Assembly: GCF_017498065.1 (NCBI RefSeq)
Contig: NZ_JAGDFX010000010.1
Coordinates: 62,001 to 126,000, forward strand
DNA from: Oceanisphaera pacifica
Lineage (GTDB): Bacteria; Pseudomonadota; Gammaproteobacteria; Enterobacterales; Aeromonadaceae
DNA length: 64,000 nucleotides
Direction of reading: 5' to 3'
Shown: in pieces, positions 8,557 through 16,992 of the stretch
How the letters are laid out: the number at the start of each line of letters is the position of its first letter
Position numbering within the stretch: position 1 is the stretch's first letter
Position numbers and translations under genes: made by a program
The notes under the pieces: model-generated
Told to the model about the DNA's origin: nothing
The model's input: only the letters and a program-made list of their open reading frames with translations
Database searches by the model: none

Positions 8557-9600
8557 ATGCTTGCCCGCTTGTTATTACTCGGAACTTGCCTGCTCATGAA
8601 TGCTGTCTCTGCCGCTCCCTTTTTTACTACTGAATCTCAACTGAGCGATTTAAGTCATTCAGGGCTGAATGCTCATTGGCAACGTCAAAGCGTACAGGGC
8701 GTATTTAGCAGCCACGACAATCTCGCTTTGCCCTATGCAAAACTGACTAACCCCCAACATCAGCAATCGATCATACTGGTTAATGGCCGTACAGAAACCT
8801 ACTTAAAATACCAAGAGCTGGCCCTCGATTTATTTAATAATGGCTATAACGTTTATTTATATGATCATCGTGGCCAAGGTCTGGCTCCTCGTCTATTAAA
8901 AAACCAACAAATAGGTTATGTGGGGAATTTTGATGACTACGTTCAAGATCTTGAGCAGTTTGTGCAACAAGTAGTCTTAGAAGAGCCGGTCGATAGCCTG
9001 TACCTGTTATCACACTCTATGGGCGGGACTATTTCTGCACTCTGGCTAAGTCAAACCCAGGTTCGTCTGCAAGCGGCTGTGTTATCTTCCCCCATGATGG
9101 GTATTTATCTTAAACCCCTACCACGCTGGCTAGTTAATGGGCTCTTGTCAATATTTGACAGTGGTTGTGGTTGGCTGGGGCGTACGGCTTGCTATGCACC
9201 GGGGCAAGCTGATTATAAGCAGCTTCCCTTTAAAGAGAATGTGCTGACTCACAGCGAAACTCGCTATCAGCTGTTACGCGATTTATATCAGCAACAGCCT
9301 CAGTTACAGCTAGGTGGTGTAAGCGTACACTGGTTAAAGCAAGCATTAATGGCCGGAGATCAGGCTATTACAGAAGCTGGACGCATTACCACTCCCCTGC
9401 TGGTGTTACAGGCAGGTAATGATGTTGTGGTGGATAACCATGCGCAAAATCGTTTTTGTGATGCCTTGCCCTATTGTGCAGGCGGAGCGCCCAAGGTCAT
9501 TGACGGCGCCTCTCATGAGCTCTTTATTGAGCAAGATAAACTGCGTAAGCCGGCGCTTCAAGCCACCTTGTCTTTTTTTGAGCAACACGAAAAACAATAG
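8557..9600 (+). CDS. Exported alpha/beta hydrolase (PldB/S33-like lysophospholipase)
   Basis: The 347-residue product begins with a signal peptide (MLARLLLLGTCLLMNAVSAA) and continues as an alpha/beta hydrolase of the serine aminopeptidase S33 / lysophospholipase L2 type. Visible features: the oxyanion-side strand IILVNGRTETYLKYQELA, YDHRGQG near residues 102-108, the nucleophile elbow LSHSMGG with Ser154, and a C-terminal GASHELFIE with the catalytic His. E. coli PldB acts on lysophospholipids; the signal peptide suggests a periplasmic or secreted enzyme here. ATG 8557 has a strong TTTGGAG site. Substrate not determined. Confidence 0.8.
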   Translation: MLARLLLLGTCLLMNAVSAAPFFTTESQLSDLSHSGLNAHWQRQSVQGVFSSHDNLALPYAKLTNPQHQQSIILVNGRTETYLKYQELALDLFNNGYNVYLYDHRGQGLAPRLLKNQQIGYVGNFDDYVQDLEQFVQQVVLEEPVDSLYLLSHSMGGTISALWLSQTQVRLQAAVLSSPMMGIYLKPLPRWLVNGLLSIFDSGCGWLGRTACYAPGQADYKQLPFKENVLTHSETRYQLLRDLYQQQPQLQLGGVSVHWLKQALMAGDQAITEAGRITTPLLVLQAGNDVVVDNHAQNRFCDALPYCAGGAPKVIDGASHELFIEQDKLRKPALQATLSFFEQHEKQ

Positions 9601-9620
9601 CCGTACGCGTTACCTCATAA

Positions 9621-9664
9621 GCCGTAAGTAAGATCCGCGACTGTGTTCGCCTTTAACTTACGGC
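9621..9664. repeat. GCCGTAAGT palindromic repeat before anmK
   Basis: GCCGTAAGT (9621-9629) and ACTTACGGC (9656-9664) are perfect 9-base arms around a 26-base loop. Related GCCGTAAG or TACGCTGTAAG strings recur at 10778, 13537, 28427 and 33832, so this is probably one member of a dispersed family rather than an anmK operator. Confidence 0.5.
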
Positions 9665-9696
9665 GTATAGCGTGTGGCTTTGCTAAGGGGTCATAG

Positions 9697-10785
9697 ATGG
9701 AATTGTTTATTGGTATTATGTCGGGAACCAGCTTAGATGGCATAGATGCCGTTTTAGTGGCCACAGATGGCAAACACGCCGAATTAAAAGCCAGTACCAC
9801 TCTCCCCTTTGCCACCAATTTGCGCCAGCGCTTATTGCACCTAGCCGGTGGCGCGGCTATTACCGCTCAACAATGGGGCGAACTAGACACCGAGCTTGGC
9901 CAAGCTTATGCAGATATTGTGTTGCAGCTATTAAGCGAGTCAGGCACCTCCGCCGAGCAAGTTCGCGCCATTGGTTGCCACGGGCAAACCGTGTGGCACC
10001 AGCCAACAGGCGCCCTGCCGTTTTCATTACAGTTAGGTGACGCTAATCGAATTGCCGCATTAACAGGCATAGTCACCATTAATGATTTTCGCCGTAAAGA
10101 CATGGCGTTAGGCGGCCAAGGTGCTCCCTTAGTACCGGCTTTTCATCAGCAAGTATTAGGTGACACAAAACAAGTACGCATTGTGGTAAATATTGGCGGC
10201 ATTGCCAATATTACGGTGCTTGCGCCAGGGCAAGCGGCCGTGGGCTATGACGTAGGGCCGGGTAATATGCTAATGGATATGTGGTGCAAACAGCACTGCG
10301 GACTCCCATTTGATAAAGACGCAGCACTGGGTCGACAAGGCCAAGTGAACCCCGCCTTACTATCGCGCTTACTCAGTGAGCCTTGGCTGGCACAGCCTGC
10401 TCCTAAAAGTACCGGCCGTGAGCTATTTAGCGCGCCATGGTTAGCCCAGCACTTATTCGATAATATTTCGGTGGCAGATGTACAAGCCACTTTGGCTGAG
10501 TTTAGCGCCCAAGCCATTGCTAACGAGGTCGATAAGTGGCCCGTAGGCGAGCTATTAGTCTGTGGCGGCGGCGGCCATAACCCGTTATTAATGCAGCGCT
10601 TAAGCGCTTTGCTGCCTCAGTGGCAAGTGGATACCACAAACCGTGCTGGGGTTGATATGGACGCTATGGAAGCCATGGCCTTTGCCTGGCTGGCCCACCA
10701 AACATTAAAGGGTTTACCAGGTAATTTACCTTCTGTTACCGGTGCCAGCCGCCCCGCCATTTTAGGTGCCATCCATTTGCCGTAA
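9697..10785 (+). CDS. anmK: Anhydro-N-acetylmuramic acid kinase
   Basis: AnmK opens and phosphorylates 1,6-anhydro-MurNAc from cell-wall turnover, giving MurNAc-6-phosphate. The 362-residue product starts MELFIGIMSGTSLDGIDAVL, whose GTSLDG loop is the ATP phosphate-binding segment. It also has IGCHGQTVWHQP, NDFRRKDMALGGQGAPLVP, the VNIGGIANIT strand and a C-terminal CGGGGHNP motif. murQ, the next enzyme of the pathway, follows on the same strand but 348 bases away, with repeats in between, so the two may be transcribed separately. The stop codon lies inside a GCCGTAAGT repeat. Confidence 0.96.
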   Translation: MELFIGIMSGTSLDGIDAVLVATDGKHAELKASTTLPFATNLRQRLLHLAGGAAITAQQWGELDTELGQAYADIVLQLLSESGTSAEQVRAIGCHGQTVWHQPTGALPFSLQLGDANRIAALTGIVTINDFRRKDMALGGQGAPLVPAFHQQVLGDTKQVRIVVNIGGIANITVLAPGQAAVGYDVGPGNMLMDMWCKQHCGLPFDKDAALGRQGQVNPALLSRLLSEPWLAQPAPKSTGRELFSAPWLAQHLFDNISVADVQATLAEFSAQAIANEVDKWPVGELLVCGGGGHNPLLMQRLSALLPQWQVDTTNRAGVDMDAMEAMAFAWLAHQTLKGLPGNLPSVTGASRPAILGAIHLP

Positions 10786-10888
10786 GTCTTGCAGGCGCCA
10801 GTAATGCCATACGCTGTACGTTAAGGGCAACAACTAATTACCAAGATAGACCAAAAGGTATATCTGCAACGCTTCTTTATAACGAAAG

Positions 10889-10911
10889 GCACGGAAGAAC
10901 ACGGAAAAATA
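10889..10911 (+). repeat. CACGGAA-family dispersed repeat
   Basis: The sequence CACGGAAGAACACGGAAAAA belongs to the family whose fuller form is CAACGGAATCCACGGAA followed by CACGGAAAAAT. Other copies: 11034-11067 (minus), 28459-28493 (plus) and 33943-33973 (minus). Confidence 0.6.
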
Positions 10912-11033
10912 AAGATCAGATCTGAAAAAACCAAAGCTATATGAGTAAGGGCCAAATACCAAACCATCAGCGGGCAGGACTTTTGAACTTACCATTAAAA
11001 AATCACTTATCACTTTTCGACCTTATCTCATGT

Positions 11034-11067
11034 TAATTTTTCCGAGGGTTCCGTGGATTCCGTTGCA
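11034..11067 (-). repeat. CACGGAA-family dispersed repeat, inverted copy
   Basis: Read on the minus strand this is CAACGGAATCCACGG followed by AACCCTCGGAAAAATTA. It matches the copy at 28459-28493 at roughly 26 of 32 positions by eye. Confidence 0.6.
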
Positions 11068-11133
11068 AAGAGGCTTGAGGTTTGGTGTTATCTCGCCCTC
11101 TTTACTCTTCACGCCCTTTTTAAGGAGTATTAA

Positions 11134-12054
11134 ATGCCCACTTCAAATTTACTCAACGACTTAGCTAAGCTGGCCTCTGAAGGGCGAAACCCGGATACCT
11201 TAGATATCGACCGCCAATCCACCCTTGAGATGCTGACCACCATTAATAACCAAGATAAGCAGGTGCCAGCGGCTATCGCCAAGGTATTACCTGCCATAGC
11301 AGCAGCGGTCGATAGCATTGTTACTGCCTTTCAACAAGGCGGGCGGCTGATTTATATGGGGGCGGGGACCAGTGGCCGTTTAGGGGTATTGGATGCCTCT
11401 GAATGCCCGCCCACTTTTAGTGTGCCGCCAGACATGGTGATCGCCTTAATTGCCGGAGGAAAAGAAGCCATGTTTCGCGCTCAAGAGGGTGCTGAAGATA
11501 ACCAACAATTAGGCGCCGATGACTTAGCCGCACTCACCCTAACCAACAAAGATATAGTGGTCGGCATAGCAGCCAGTGGTCGCACGCCCTATGTGCTGGG
11601 CGGTTTAGCCTACGCGCGCAAGGTAGGGGCCACTACAGTGGCACTCGCTTGCAACAGCGGCTCGGCCATTGGGCTGGCCGCCGATATTGCGATTGAGCCG
11701 CAAGTGGGCCCAGAGGTGATTACCGGCTCTACCCGATTAAAATCGGGCACTGCACAAAAGCTGGTGCTCAATATGCTCAGTACCGCCAGCATGATCCGCA
11801 TTGGCAAGGTGTATCAAAACCTAATGGTGGATTTAAACGCCAGCAACTTAAAACTAGAAGCCCGTGCGCTGCGCATTGTGATGCAAGCCACCGAGGCCTC
11901 AGAGGCTCAGGCCATAGCAGCCCTTAAAGCCGCCGACAATCAAGTAAAGCTGGCCATTTTAATGTTGCTATCAGGATTAGATAAAGACACCGCCACCGCA
12001 CAGTTAGCACAACACCAAGGCGGGTTGAACGCAGCTTTAAGCCGTCAGCGGTAA
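11134..12054 (+). CDS. murQ: N-acetylmuramic acid 6-phosphate etherase
   Basis: MurQ cleaves the lactyl ether of MurNAc-6-phosphate to GlcNAc-6-phosphate and D-lactate, feeding wall sugars into amino-sugar metabolism. The 306-residue product has the SIS domain and family signature: [26 protein letters not shown] in separate blocks near residues 70-95, the [17 protein letters not shown] loop, and [16 protein letters not shown] helical C-terminus follows. An AAGGAG site precedes ATG 11134. It completes the AnmK recycling step upstream. The last codons (SRQR, TAA) fall inside an AGCTGA-type repeat. Confidence 0.96.
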   Translation: MPTSNLLNDLAKLASEGRNPDTLDIDRQSTLEMLTTINNQDKQVPAAIAKVLPAIAAAVDSIVTAFQQGGRLIYMGAGTSGRLGVLDASECPPTFSVPPDMVIALIAGGKEAMFRAQEGAEDNQQLGADDLAALTLTNKDIVVGIAASGRTPYVLGGLAYARKVGATTVALACNSGSAIGLAADIAIEPQVGPEVITGSTRLKSGTAQKLVLNMLSTASMIRIGKVYQNLMVDLNASNLKLEARALRIVMQATEASEAQAIAALKAADNQVKLAILMLLSGLDKDTATAQLAQHQGGLNAALSRQR

Positions 12055-12182
12055 GCTGTCAGCTAAAAATAATACCAAGTGCCCAACTACACACTCAGCA
12101 AGATGAGATAGCCGCGATCCTAAGAGCCCGTGTTTATGTTGTTCTGACCGCTGAAAGCTGATGGCTGAAAGCTGATAGCTAT
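12036..12182. repeat. Two AGCTGA-type repeats in the murQ/12186 convergent gap
   Basis: One copy (12036-12066) contains the murQ stop and the string AGCTGTCAGCTAAAAA; the second (12148-12182) reads GACCGCTGAAAGCTGATGGC then TGAAAGCTGATAGCT, just before the stop of the minus-strand gene. The convergent 3' ends are both occupied by this family. Confidence 0.6.
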
Positions 12183-12185
12183 CTT

Positions 12186-12503
12186 TCAAGGTTCTTCATT
12201 AAGCTGGGCGCGTAGTTTTTCTTCGCGCTTTAAATACCAGTTCGCCTTAAAAGAGGTCCACCAGTCGGCTGATAGCTCGCCGCCATAAGCTTCTAGTAAT
12301 TCAATCACCCGCTCTAGGGTTAACACGGCAACGTCATATTCAATTTCTAACCACTGCTTGCGCACCACCACTTTAGCAACACCGGCTTCATGGTTAAATT
12401 GTTTCGCTAATAACTCTATTTGCAGCTGATTTAAGTCATCTAGTCGTAAGCGTCGTCGCACCGGAACAACTTCACTTTGGTCATCAAGCTCTGATGTACT
12501 CAT
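12186..12503 (-). CDS. Hypothetical protein, possible ferredoxin-like (HMA-like) fold
   Basis: The 105-residue protein has an acidic N-terminus, a basic patch VPVRRRLRL, then a beta-alpha-beta pattern (VAKVVVRKQWLEIEYDVAVL) followed by an amphipathic helix and a Trp-rich tail (ADWWTSFKANWYLKREEKLR). The pattern resembles small cation-binding HMA-like proteins found in marine gammaproteobacteria but lacks a CXXC metal site. I do not recognise a function. ATG 12503 is preceded by a purine stretch. It lies convergent to murQ and divergent from the aldo/keto reductase. Confidence 0.65.
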   Translation of the reverse strand: MSTSELDDQSEVVPVRRRLRLDDLNQLQIELLAKQFNHEAGVAKVVVRKQWLEIEYDVAVLTLERVIELLEAYGGELSADWWTSFKANWYLKREEKLRAQLNEEP

Positions 12504-12637
12504 ACATTGCCCCTTAATTAATAACAGAGATTAGCTGCCTATTGCTAAGCCAAGACCGTTGCAATAGGCAGCTTGCTCATGGAACATATTGACTTAGAAT
12601 ACACAAAAAATCCCCATCAACAAATGAAGAGGTTATC

Positions 12638-13513
12638 ATGGACGCGACCGTTACGCTTAAAGCCACCACCACAGAACCCGCGGTTACCCTAGCCGCCATT
12701 GGCCAAGGCTCTTGGTATATGGGCGAAGGCTTAGCGCCACGCCGCGATGAAGTGCGCGCCATTCAACAAGGGCTAGACTTAGGGCTTACCTTGGTAGATA
12801 CCGCCGAAATGTATGCCGACGGCGGCGCCGAAGAAGTAGTAGGCGAGGCATTAAAAGGGCGCCGTGAACAGGCGTTTTTAGTGTCTAAGGTCTATCCGTG
12901 GAATGCGGGCAAACGCAGCGCGATTCAAGCCTGTGAAGACAGCTTACAACGCCTAGGCACCGATTATTTAGATATGTACCTACTGCATTGGCCCGGTGGC
13001 ATAGCGCTAGAAGAAACCCTAAGCGCCTTTGAGCAATTGCGCCTTGATGGCAAGATCAAACGCTTTGCCGTGTCTAACTTTGATCATGATGAATTACAGC
13101 TATGGCATTACTTAAGCGGCCAAGATACCGCCGTTAATCAGGTGCTGTACCACTTAGGTTCTCGTGGCATTGAGCATTCGTTACGCCCTTGGCAGCGCCA
13201 GCAAGATATTGTCACTATGGGCTATTGCCCGCTGGCCCAAGGTGGCCGCTTACAGCGCGACTTAATGACGCACCCCGAGCTACAGGCTATCGCCAATGAG
13301 CTTAATATTAGTGTGCCGCAGCTGTTATTAGCGTGGGCAATTCGTCCTATAGATGGCAAACGCGATTTAATTGCGATTCCTAAAGCCGTGCAGCCGCAGC
13401 ATGTACAGCAAAATGCCGACGCCTTAAATATTAAACTCAACAGCGACGTACTCGCCCGTTTAGATGCCGCTTTTCCGGCACCTAAGCGCAAAACACACTT
13501 GGATATTGTTTAG
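12638..13513 (+). CDS. Aldo/keto reductase
   Basis: The 291-residue NAD(P)H-dependent oxidoreductase has a complete catalytic tetrad: Asp54 and Tyr59 in VDTAEMYADGGAEE, Lys84 in VSKVYPWN and His117 in LLHWPG. The C-terminal cofactor motif IAIPKAVQPQHVQQN is also present. It belongs to the bacterial group related to E. coli YeaE and 2,5-diketo-gluconate reductases; the physiological carbonyl substrate is unknown. It is transcribed divergently from the small hypothetical gene and followed by a perfect palindrome. Confidence 0.88.
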   Translation: MDATVTLKATTTEPAVTLAAIGQGSWYMGEGLAPRRDEVRAIQQGLDLGLTLVDTAEMYADGGAEEVVGEALKGRREQAFLVSKVYPWNAGKRSAIQACEDSLQRLGTDYLDMYLLHWPGGIALEETLSAFEQLRLDGKIKRFAVSNFDHDELQLWHYLSGQDTAVNQVLYHLGSRGIEHSLRPWQRQQDIVTMGYCPLAQGGRLQRDLMTHPELQAIANELNISVPQLLLAWAIRPIDGKRDLIAIPKAVQPQHVQQNADALNIKLNSDVLARLDAAFPAPKRKTHLDIV

Positions 13514-13565
13514 CCCCCTCCGGGAGCAATATGCTTGACGCCGTACGCTGTAAGAGAAAACTGCC

Positions 13566-13605
13566 TTATACCGTGACTATGAGGGTTATCTGGGTCACGG
13601 TATAA
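13566..13605. repeat. Perfect 12-base palindrome between convergent genes
   Basis: TTATACCGTGAC (13566-13577) and GTCACGGTATAA (13594-13605) pair perfectly with a 16-base loop. Placed between the reductase and antiporter 3' ends, it probably forms a bidirectional transcript-end hairpin, although no T run follows. Confidence 0.6.
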
Positions 13606-13673
13606 ATATACAACTAACTCCCTGTGGTCGTACCGGATCTGTCATCGCCGCCCAGGGGCATTGCCGAGTAGAA

Positions 13674-15311
13674 TTAATTAAAGCGTATTTCATCTAAATC
13701 CAACAATGTGACCATGTCTCGAGCCACTTCATCCGAAATTTTCTGCTCTCGCGCCAACAGATAAATAGCTTGGCGAGCAGTATCTATGATAGCTAAGCGC
13801 ATTTTCCGCTCTACTTCATACTGCAAATGCTGCACATTCTCTGGATCTCGATATGAGTCAAAAGTATGTTCAAACTCTTCCCATATTCGCTGCTTTACCC
13901 CCGCAAAATAATCGACACTCAACGCAGTATTAGTGCTAGCTAGTTGCTGTAGCAACTCAGTGAGATGCTTTTCACCAGACTGGCGTGCGGCAGCGATAGC
14001 TAACCTTTTCTGCTGTGCTAAAGGGGATTGTAAATGCTCGTGATCTTCGGCACTTCTAAGTAATAATGGCAAGCAAACACTGGCGGTTATCAAGCTAATA
14101 ATGATCACAGAGGCGGCCAGAAAAATAGCCAAGTCTCGCCCCGGAAAATCCTCACCACTGGGCAACAATAAAGGCAAGGTCAGCACGCCAGCTAAGGTAA
14201 TAGTGCCGCGCACACCGCCCACGGACACCAGCACTATATCCCGTAAATTATGGTCATCGAAGCGGATGAAGCGCTTATGTTTTACCAAAGAAGTTATATT
14301 TACCGAGATAAAGACCCAGCTAAAGCGCAGCACAATCAATACCAAGAAAATGACCACCGCATACAGCAATAACCACCAAGCACTGTTCTGTTCGAGATTG
14401 GCCATCACATCCAGAGCACCCGTAAAGATATCGGGCAGCTGTTCGCCCAACAACACAAAAATGGCCCCGTTTAAGGTGAACTGAATGGTGTCCCAAGTGG
14501 CGGTGCGGCGCATGCGGGTCATGGGCGAGATAGCCCCACCCAGCTCTAAGCGACTCATGGTAATACCGGCGGCCACCGCCGCTAATACGCCAGAAGCATC
14601 AATGTATTCAGCGGCGGCGTAGGCGGCAAACGGCGTCAGCAGGCTGAGTAGCACTTCAGAGCCCAGCTCTTCACCATATTTAGCGGTAAATTTACGACGC
14701 ACATAAGACAGCAGCCAAGTCACGGCAACCCCAGTGCCAATGCCGATTAAAGCCACCCATAAAAAAGTGCCGGCGGCGTTATAAATAGAGAAGGTGCCGG
14801 TTACCGCCACTAACACCGCCATTCTAAAGGCTACTAGACCAGTGGCGTCATTAAATAAGGCTTCCCCTTCTAGAATGGACATCACGCGTTCGGGCAGTGC
14901 TAGCTTGCGCGCTATGCCAGCTACAGCCACCGGATCCGTGGGCGATAAAATAGCAGCTAGGGCAAAGGCGACCGGCAACGGTAGGCTTGGGATCAGCAAA
15001 TTAATAATATACCCCAGCCCTATCATGGTAATAATCACCAGGCCAAAGGCGAGCTGAAAAATATTCATGCGCTGTTTTTTAAGCACATCATTGGGCATGC
15101 GCCAGCCATCAAGAAATAATAACGGCGGAATAAACAGTAAGAAGAACACATGAGGATCCAGCTCTATGCCTTCGGAAAACACTCCGGCAATCAGGCCGCC
15201 TAAGCCAATTTGTATTAATGGCAGCGGTATACTGATGGGCAGCATTCTAACAATAGCGCCGCTTGCTAGAATTGCTAACAAGATGGCAAAAATGACGCCA
15301 ATACTCTCCAT
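13674..15311 (-). CDS. CPA1-family Na+/H+ antiporter
   Basis: The 545-residue membrane protein has about 12 hydrophobic segments and a hydrophilic tail of about 130 residues. Diagnostic motifs: FIPPLLFLDGWRMP near the N-terminus, the transport-site segment ILSPTDPVAVAGI (the Asp-containing core of CPA1 antiporters), EGEALFNDATGLV, and GGVRGTITLAGVLTLPLLL. It is close in size and motifs to E. coli YjcE. It should exchange Na+ (or K+) for H+ at the inner membrane, fitting a halotolerant organism. Monocistronic; ion preference is not readable from sequence. Confidence 0.9.
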   Translation of the reverse strand: MESIGVIFAILLAILASGAIVRMLPISIPLPLIQIGLGGLIAGVFSEGIELDPHVFFLLFIPPLLFLDGWRMPNDVLKKQRMNIFQLAFGLVIITMIGLGYIINLLIPSLPLPVAFALAAILSPTDPVAVAGIARKLALPERVMSILEGEALFNDATGLVAFRMAVLVAVTGTFSIYNAAGTFLWVALIGIGTGVAVTWLLSYVRRKFTAKYGEELGSEVLLSLLTPFAAYAAAEYIDASGVLAAVAAGITMSRLELGGAISPMTRMRRTATWDTIQFTLNGAIFVLLGEQLPDIFTGALDVMANLEQNSAWWLLLYAVVIFLVLIVLRFSWVFISVNITSLVKHKRFIRFDDHNLRDIVLVSVGGVRGTITLAGVLTLPLLLPSGEDFPGRDLAIFLAASVIIISLITASVCLPLLLRSAEDHEHLQSPLAQQKRLAIAAARQSGEKHLTELLQQLASTNTALSVDYFAGVKQRIWEEFEHTFDSYRDPENVQHLQYEVERKMRLAIIDTARQAIYLLAREQKISDEVARDMVTLLDLDEIRFN

Positions 15312-15553
15312 GCTCTTTCCTTAACCAATTATTTTAAGTTTACATTATCCGGTTCATCCTTGCGGCTGGCGCAGACCTTGATAATCGACAGATTAAGCTA
15401 AATATTTTTCTAGCCTAAACTATAATGCCATTTTCAATAAAAATCAGCTGATCAGTTTTCGCTAGGAACCGTTTAACGATTTATTAAGCTTACTTTTTAA
15501 AATACAGCTGTGTTATGACATTATTCATACTTTCTGGCTAGAAAAGTTTTTAT

Positions 15554-15581
15554 TTGCCAGTTTAAAAATGCTTGGCATAAT
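15554..15581 (+). promoter_or_regulatory. Promoter of the first choloylglycine hydrolase gene
   Basis: -35 TTGCCA (15554-15559) and -10 CATAAT (15576-15581) have a 16-base spacer; each differs from consensus by one base. The predicted start near 15588 places the transcript beginning just before the inverted half-sites at 15593-15635. Confidence 0.5.
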
Positions 15582-15592
15582 GTTGCCTTAGC

Positions 15593-15635
15593 TGCACTTA
15601 AAGTTAATTTAAGTGTCTTTGAAGATATAAGTGCA
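15593..15635. promoter_or_regulatory. Putative operator array of TGCACTTA half-sites
   Basis: TGCACTTA (15593-15600), TTAAGTG (15609-15615) and TAAGTGCA (15628-15635) are half-sites in alternating orientation. The first two form the palindrome CACTTAA-N7-TTAAGTG. They sit immediately downstream of the predicted start site, a position typical of repressor sites. The regulator is unknown. Confidence 0.4.
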
Positions 15636-15710
15636 CCTCACTCAATGTTTGAACCCCAGTACGGCAGCTGCGCCAGCTTTAGTGACGATTCATTTAATAA
15701 GGAAGTTAAA

Positions 15711-16874
15711 ATGTCTAAGCCAAACCTCTTTATGCGCTCCGTAGTCGCCAGCCTAGTCGCCGGTGCCATAGTGATACCTAATATGGTCGCCGCTTGCACT
15801 TCGCTGTTATATACAGATGCCAACGGCGCTCACTATGCGGGTCGAACCATGGAGCTTCCTATGGAGCTGCCCTATCAGGCAACCTATTTCCCTAAAGGCG
15901 CCAGCTTTGGCTCTAAAGCCGACCATCATCACACCTTAGACTTTACTGGTCAGTTTGGCTTTATGTCACTAACAGTCCCAGATCCTGTGACTAAGGATCT
16001 GAAAGTAGTAGAGGGCTTAAACGATCAAGGCTTAAGCTTCAGCGTGCTGGCTTATGCCAATACCGAAGGTCCAAAAGACATGGTGGACAACACCACAGGC
16101 GTACTGGCCGCCATCGACTTAGGTGCTTGGGCGTTATCGCAGTTTAAAGATGTGGCCGCAGTAAAAGCCGCTTTAGCGAAGCAAGAAGTTTTGGTCACGG
16201 CCCTATTGCCCCTAGGTATCATGAAAACCCCTTTCCATTACACTCTGCATGATGCCAGCGGTGCCTCTTTGGTGATTGAATTTGCCAACGGCAAACAAAC
16301 GGTGATCGATAATCCACTCGGGGTAATGACCAATGGCCCCGAGTTTGCTTGGCACATGACCAACCTGAATAACTACACTTTTTTAAATAATAAGGATCAG
16401 TCTAAGTTGGAATTAAATGGGGTGAGCTTCCAACAACCCGACTCTGGCATCGCCACCGCAGGCCTGCCTGCTTCTAATACGTCTGTGGGTCGTTTTGTAC
16501 GCGGCGTGTATTACTCACAGTTTGCCGAAAAAGCCAAAACACCCGAGCAAGCCATCACCACCTTGGCCCATGTGATGAATAACTTTGACCGTCCGCGGGG
16601 CATTACCATGGACGAGCGTTTTAAAGGCGAGATTGCCAACATTACCGCACCGGGCGTTGAGGGGCACGCCACCTATACCACCGAATACACCTCTTGGACT
16701 GCTTTGTCAGACTTAGCGCAATTACAATTTAAGGTCCGCAGCTACAACAGCCTTAATTACATCAATTTTAACCTGAAAGCACTGGCAAAAGAGTCCCGCC
16801 AAAAGACGGTTCATTTGAGCAAGATTAACGCCGATGTCAGCTCAGGTACCCAAGCGCTGCTAGACATCAAATAA
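15711..16874 (+). CDS. Secreted choloylglycine hydrolase-family (Ntn) acylase 1
   Basis: This N-terminal nucleophile amidase belongs to the family of bile salt hydrolases and penicillin V acylases. The 387-residue precursor has a signal peptide ending VIPNMVAA, immediately followed by Cys29, which becomes the free N-terminal nucleophile after processing. The equivalent of BSH Arg18 is Arg45 in AGRTMELP, but the usual Asp-Trp is replaced by Glu48-Leu49. NGPEFAWHMTNLNNY and SVGRFVRGVYY match the later active-site blocks. ATG 15711 has AAGGAAG before it; an upstream frame extension lacks a ribosome site. Gram-negative members hydrolyse penicillin V and acyl-homoserine lactones. It lies 118 bases before the outer-membrane factor gene and is probably co-transcribed. 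Confidence 0.85.
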   Translation: MSKPNLFMRSVVASLVAGAIVIPNMVAACTSLLYTDANGAHYAGRTMELPMELPYQATYFPKGASFGSKADHHHTLDFTGQFGFMSLTVPDPVTKDLKVVEGLNDQGLSFSVLAYANTEGPKDMVDNTTGVLAAIDLGAWALSQFKDVAAVKAALAKQEVLVTALLPLGIMKTPFHYTLHDASGASLVIEFANGKQTVIDNPLGVMTNGPEFAWHMTNLNNYTFLNNKDQSKLELNGVSFQQPDSGIATAGLPASNTSVGRFVRGVYYSQFAEKAKTPEQAITTLAHVMNNFDRPRGITMDERFKGEIANITAPGVEGHATYTTEYTSWTALSDLAQLQFKVRSYNSLNYINFNLKALAKESRQKTVHLSKINADVSSGTQALLDIK

Positions 16875-16992
16875 ACGCGTTCTGGTCACCTCAGCCATAA
16901 TCCAGCCCAGCAAGACCTGCTCTAAACCGCAGGTTTTGCTGCTCAAGGCGGCGCTGAATATTCTATTCTCATAATTAAGGTGTGAACTCCGT

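Larger units (their letters stand above)
10786..11133. other. 348-base repeat-bearing spacer between anmK and murQ
   Basis: No gene is visible. It holds a CACGGAAGAACACGGAAAAA copy on the plus strand (about 10889-10910) and, inverted, a second member reading CAACGGAATCCACGG (about 11034-11067). The two are members of the CACGGAA repeat family. A purine-rich AAGGAG ribosome site for murQ lies at its end. Confidence 0.65.
15312..15710. other. 399-base regulatory spacer before the first acylase gene
   Basis: This AT-rich region separates the antiporter and acylase genes, which diverge. It contains a good sigma-70 promoter for the acylase and, just downstream of it, three TGCACTTA half-sites in alternating orientation (entered separately). 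No coding frame of interest was seen. Confidence 0.6.
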
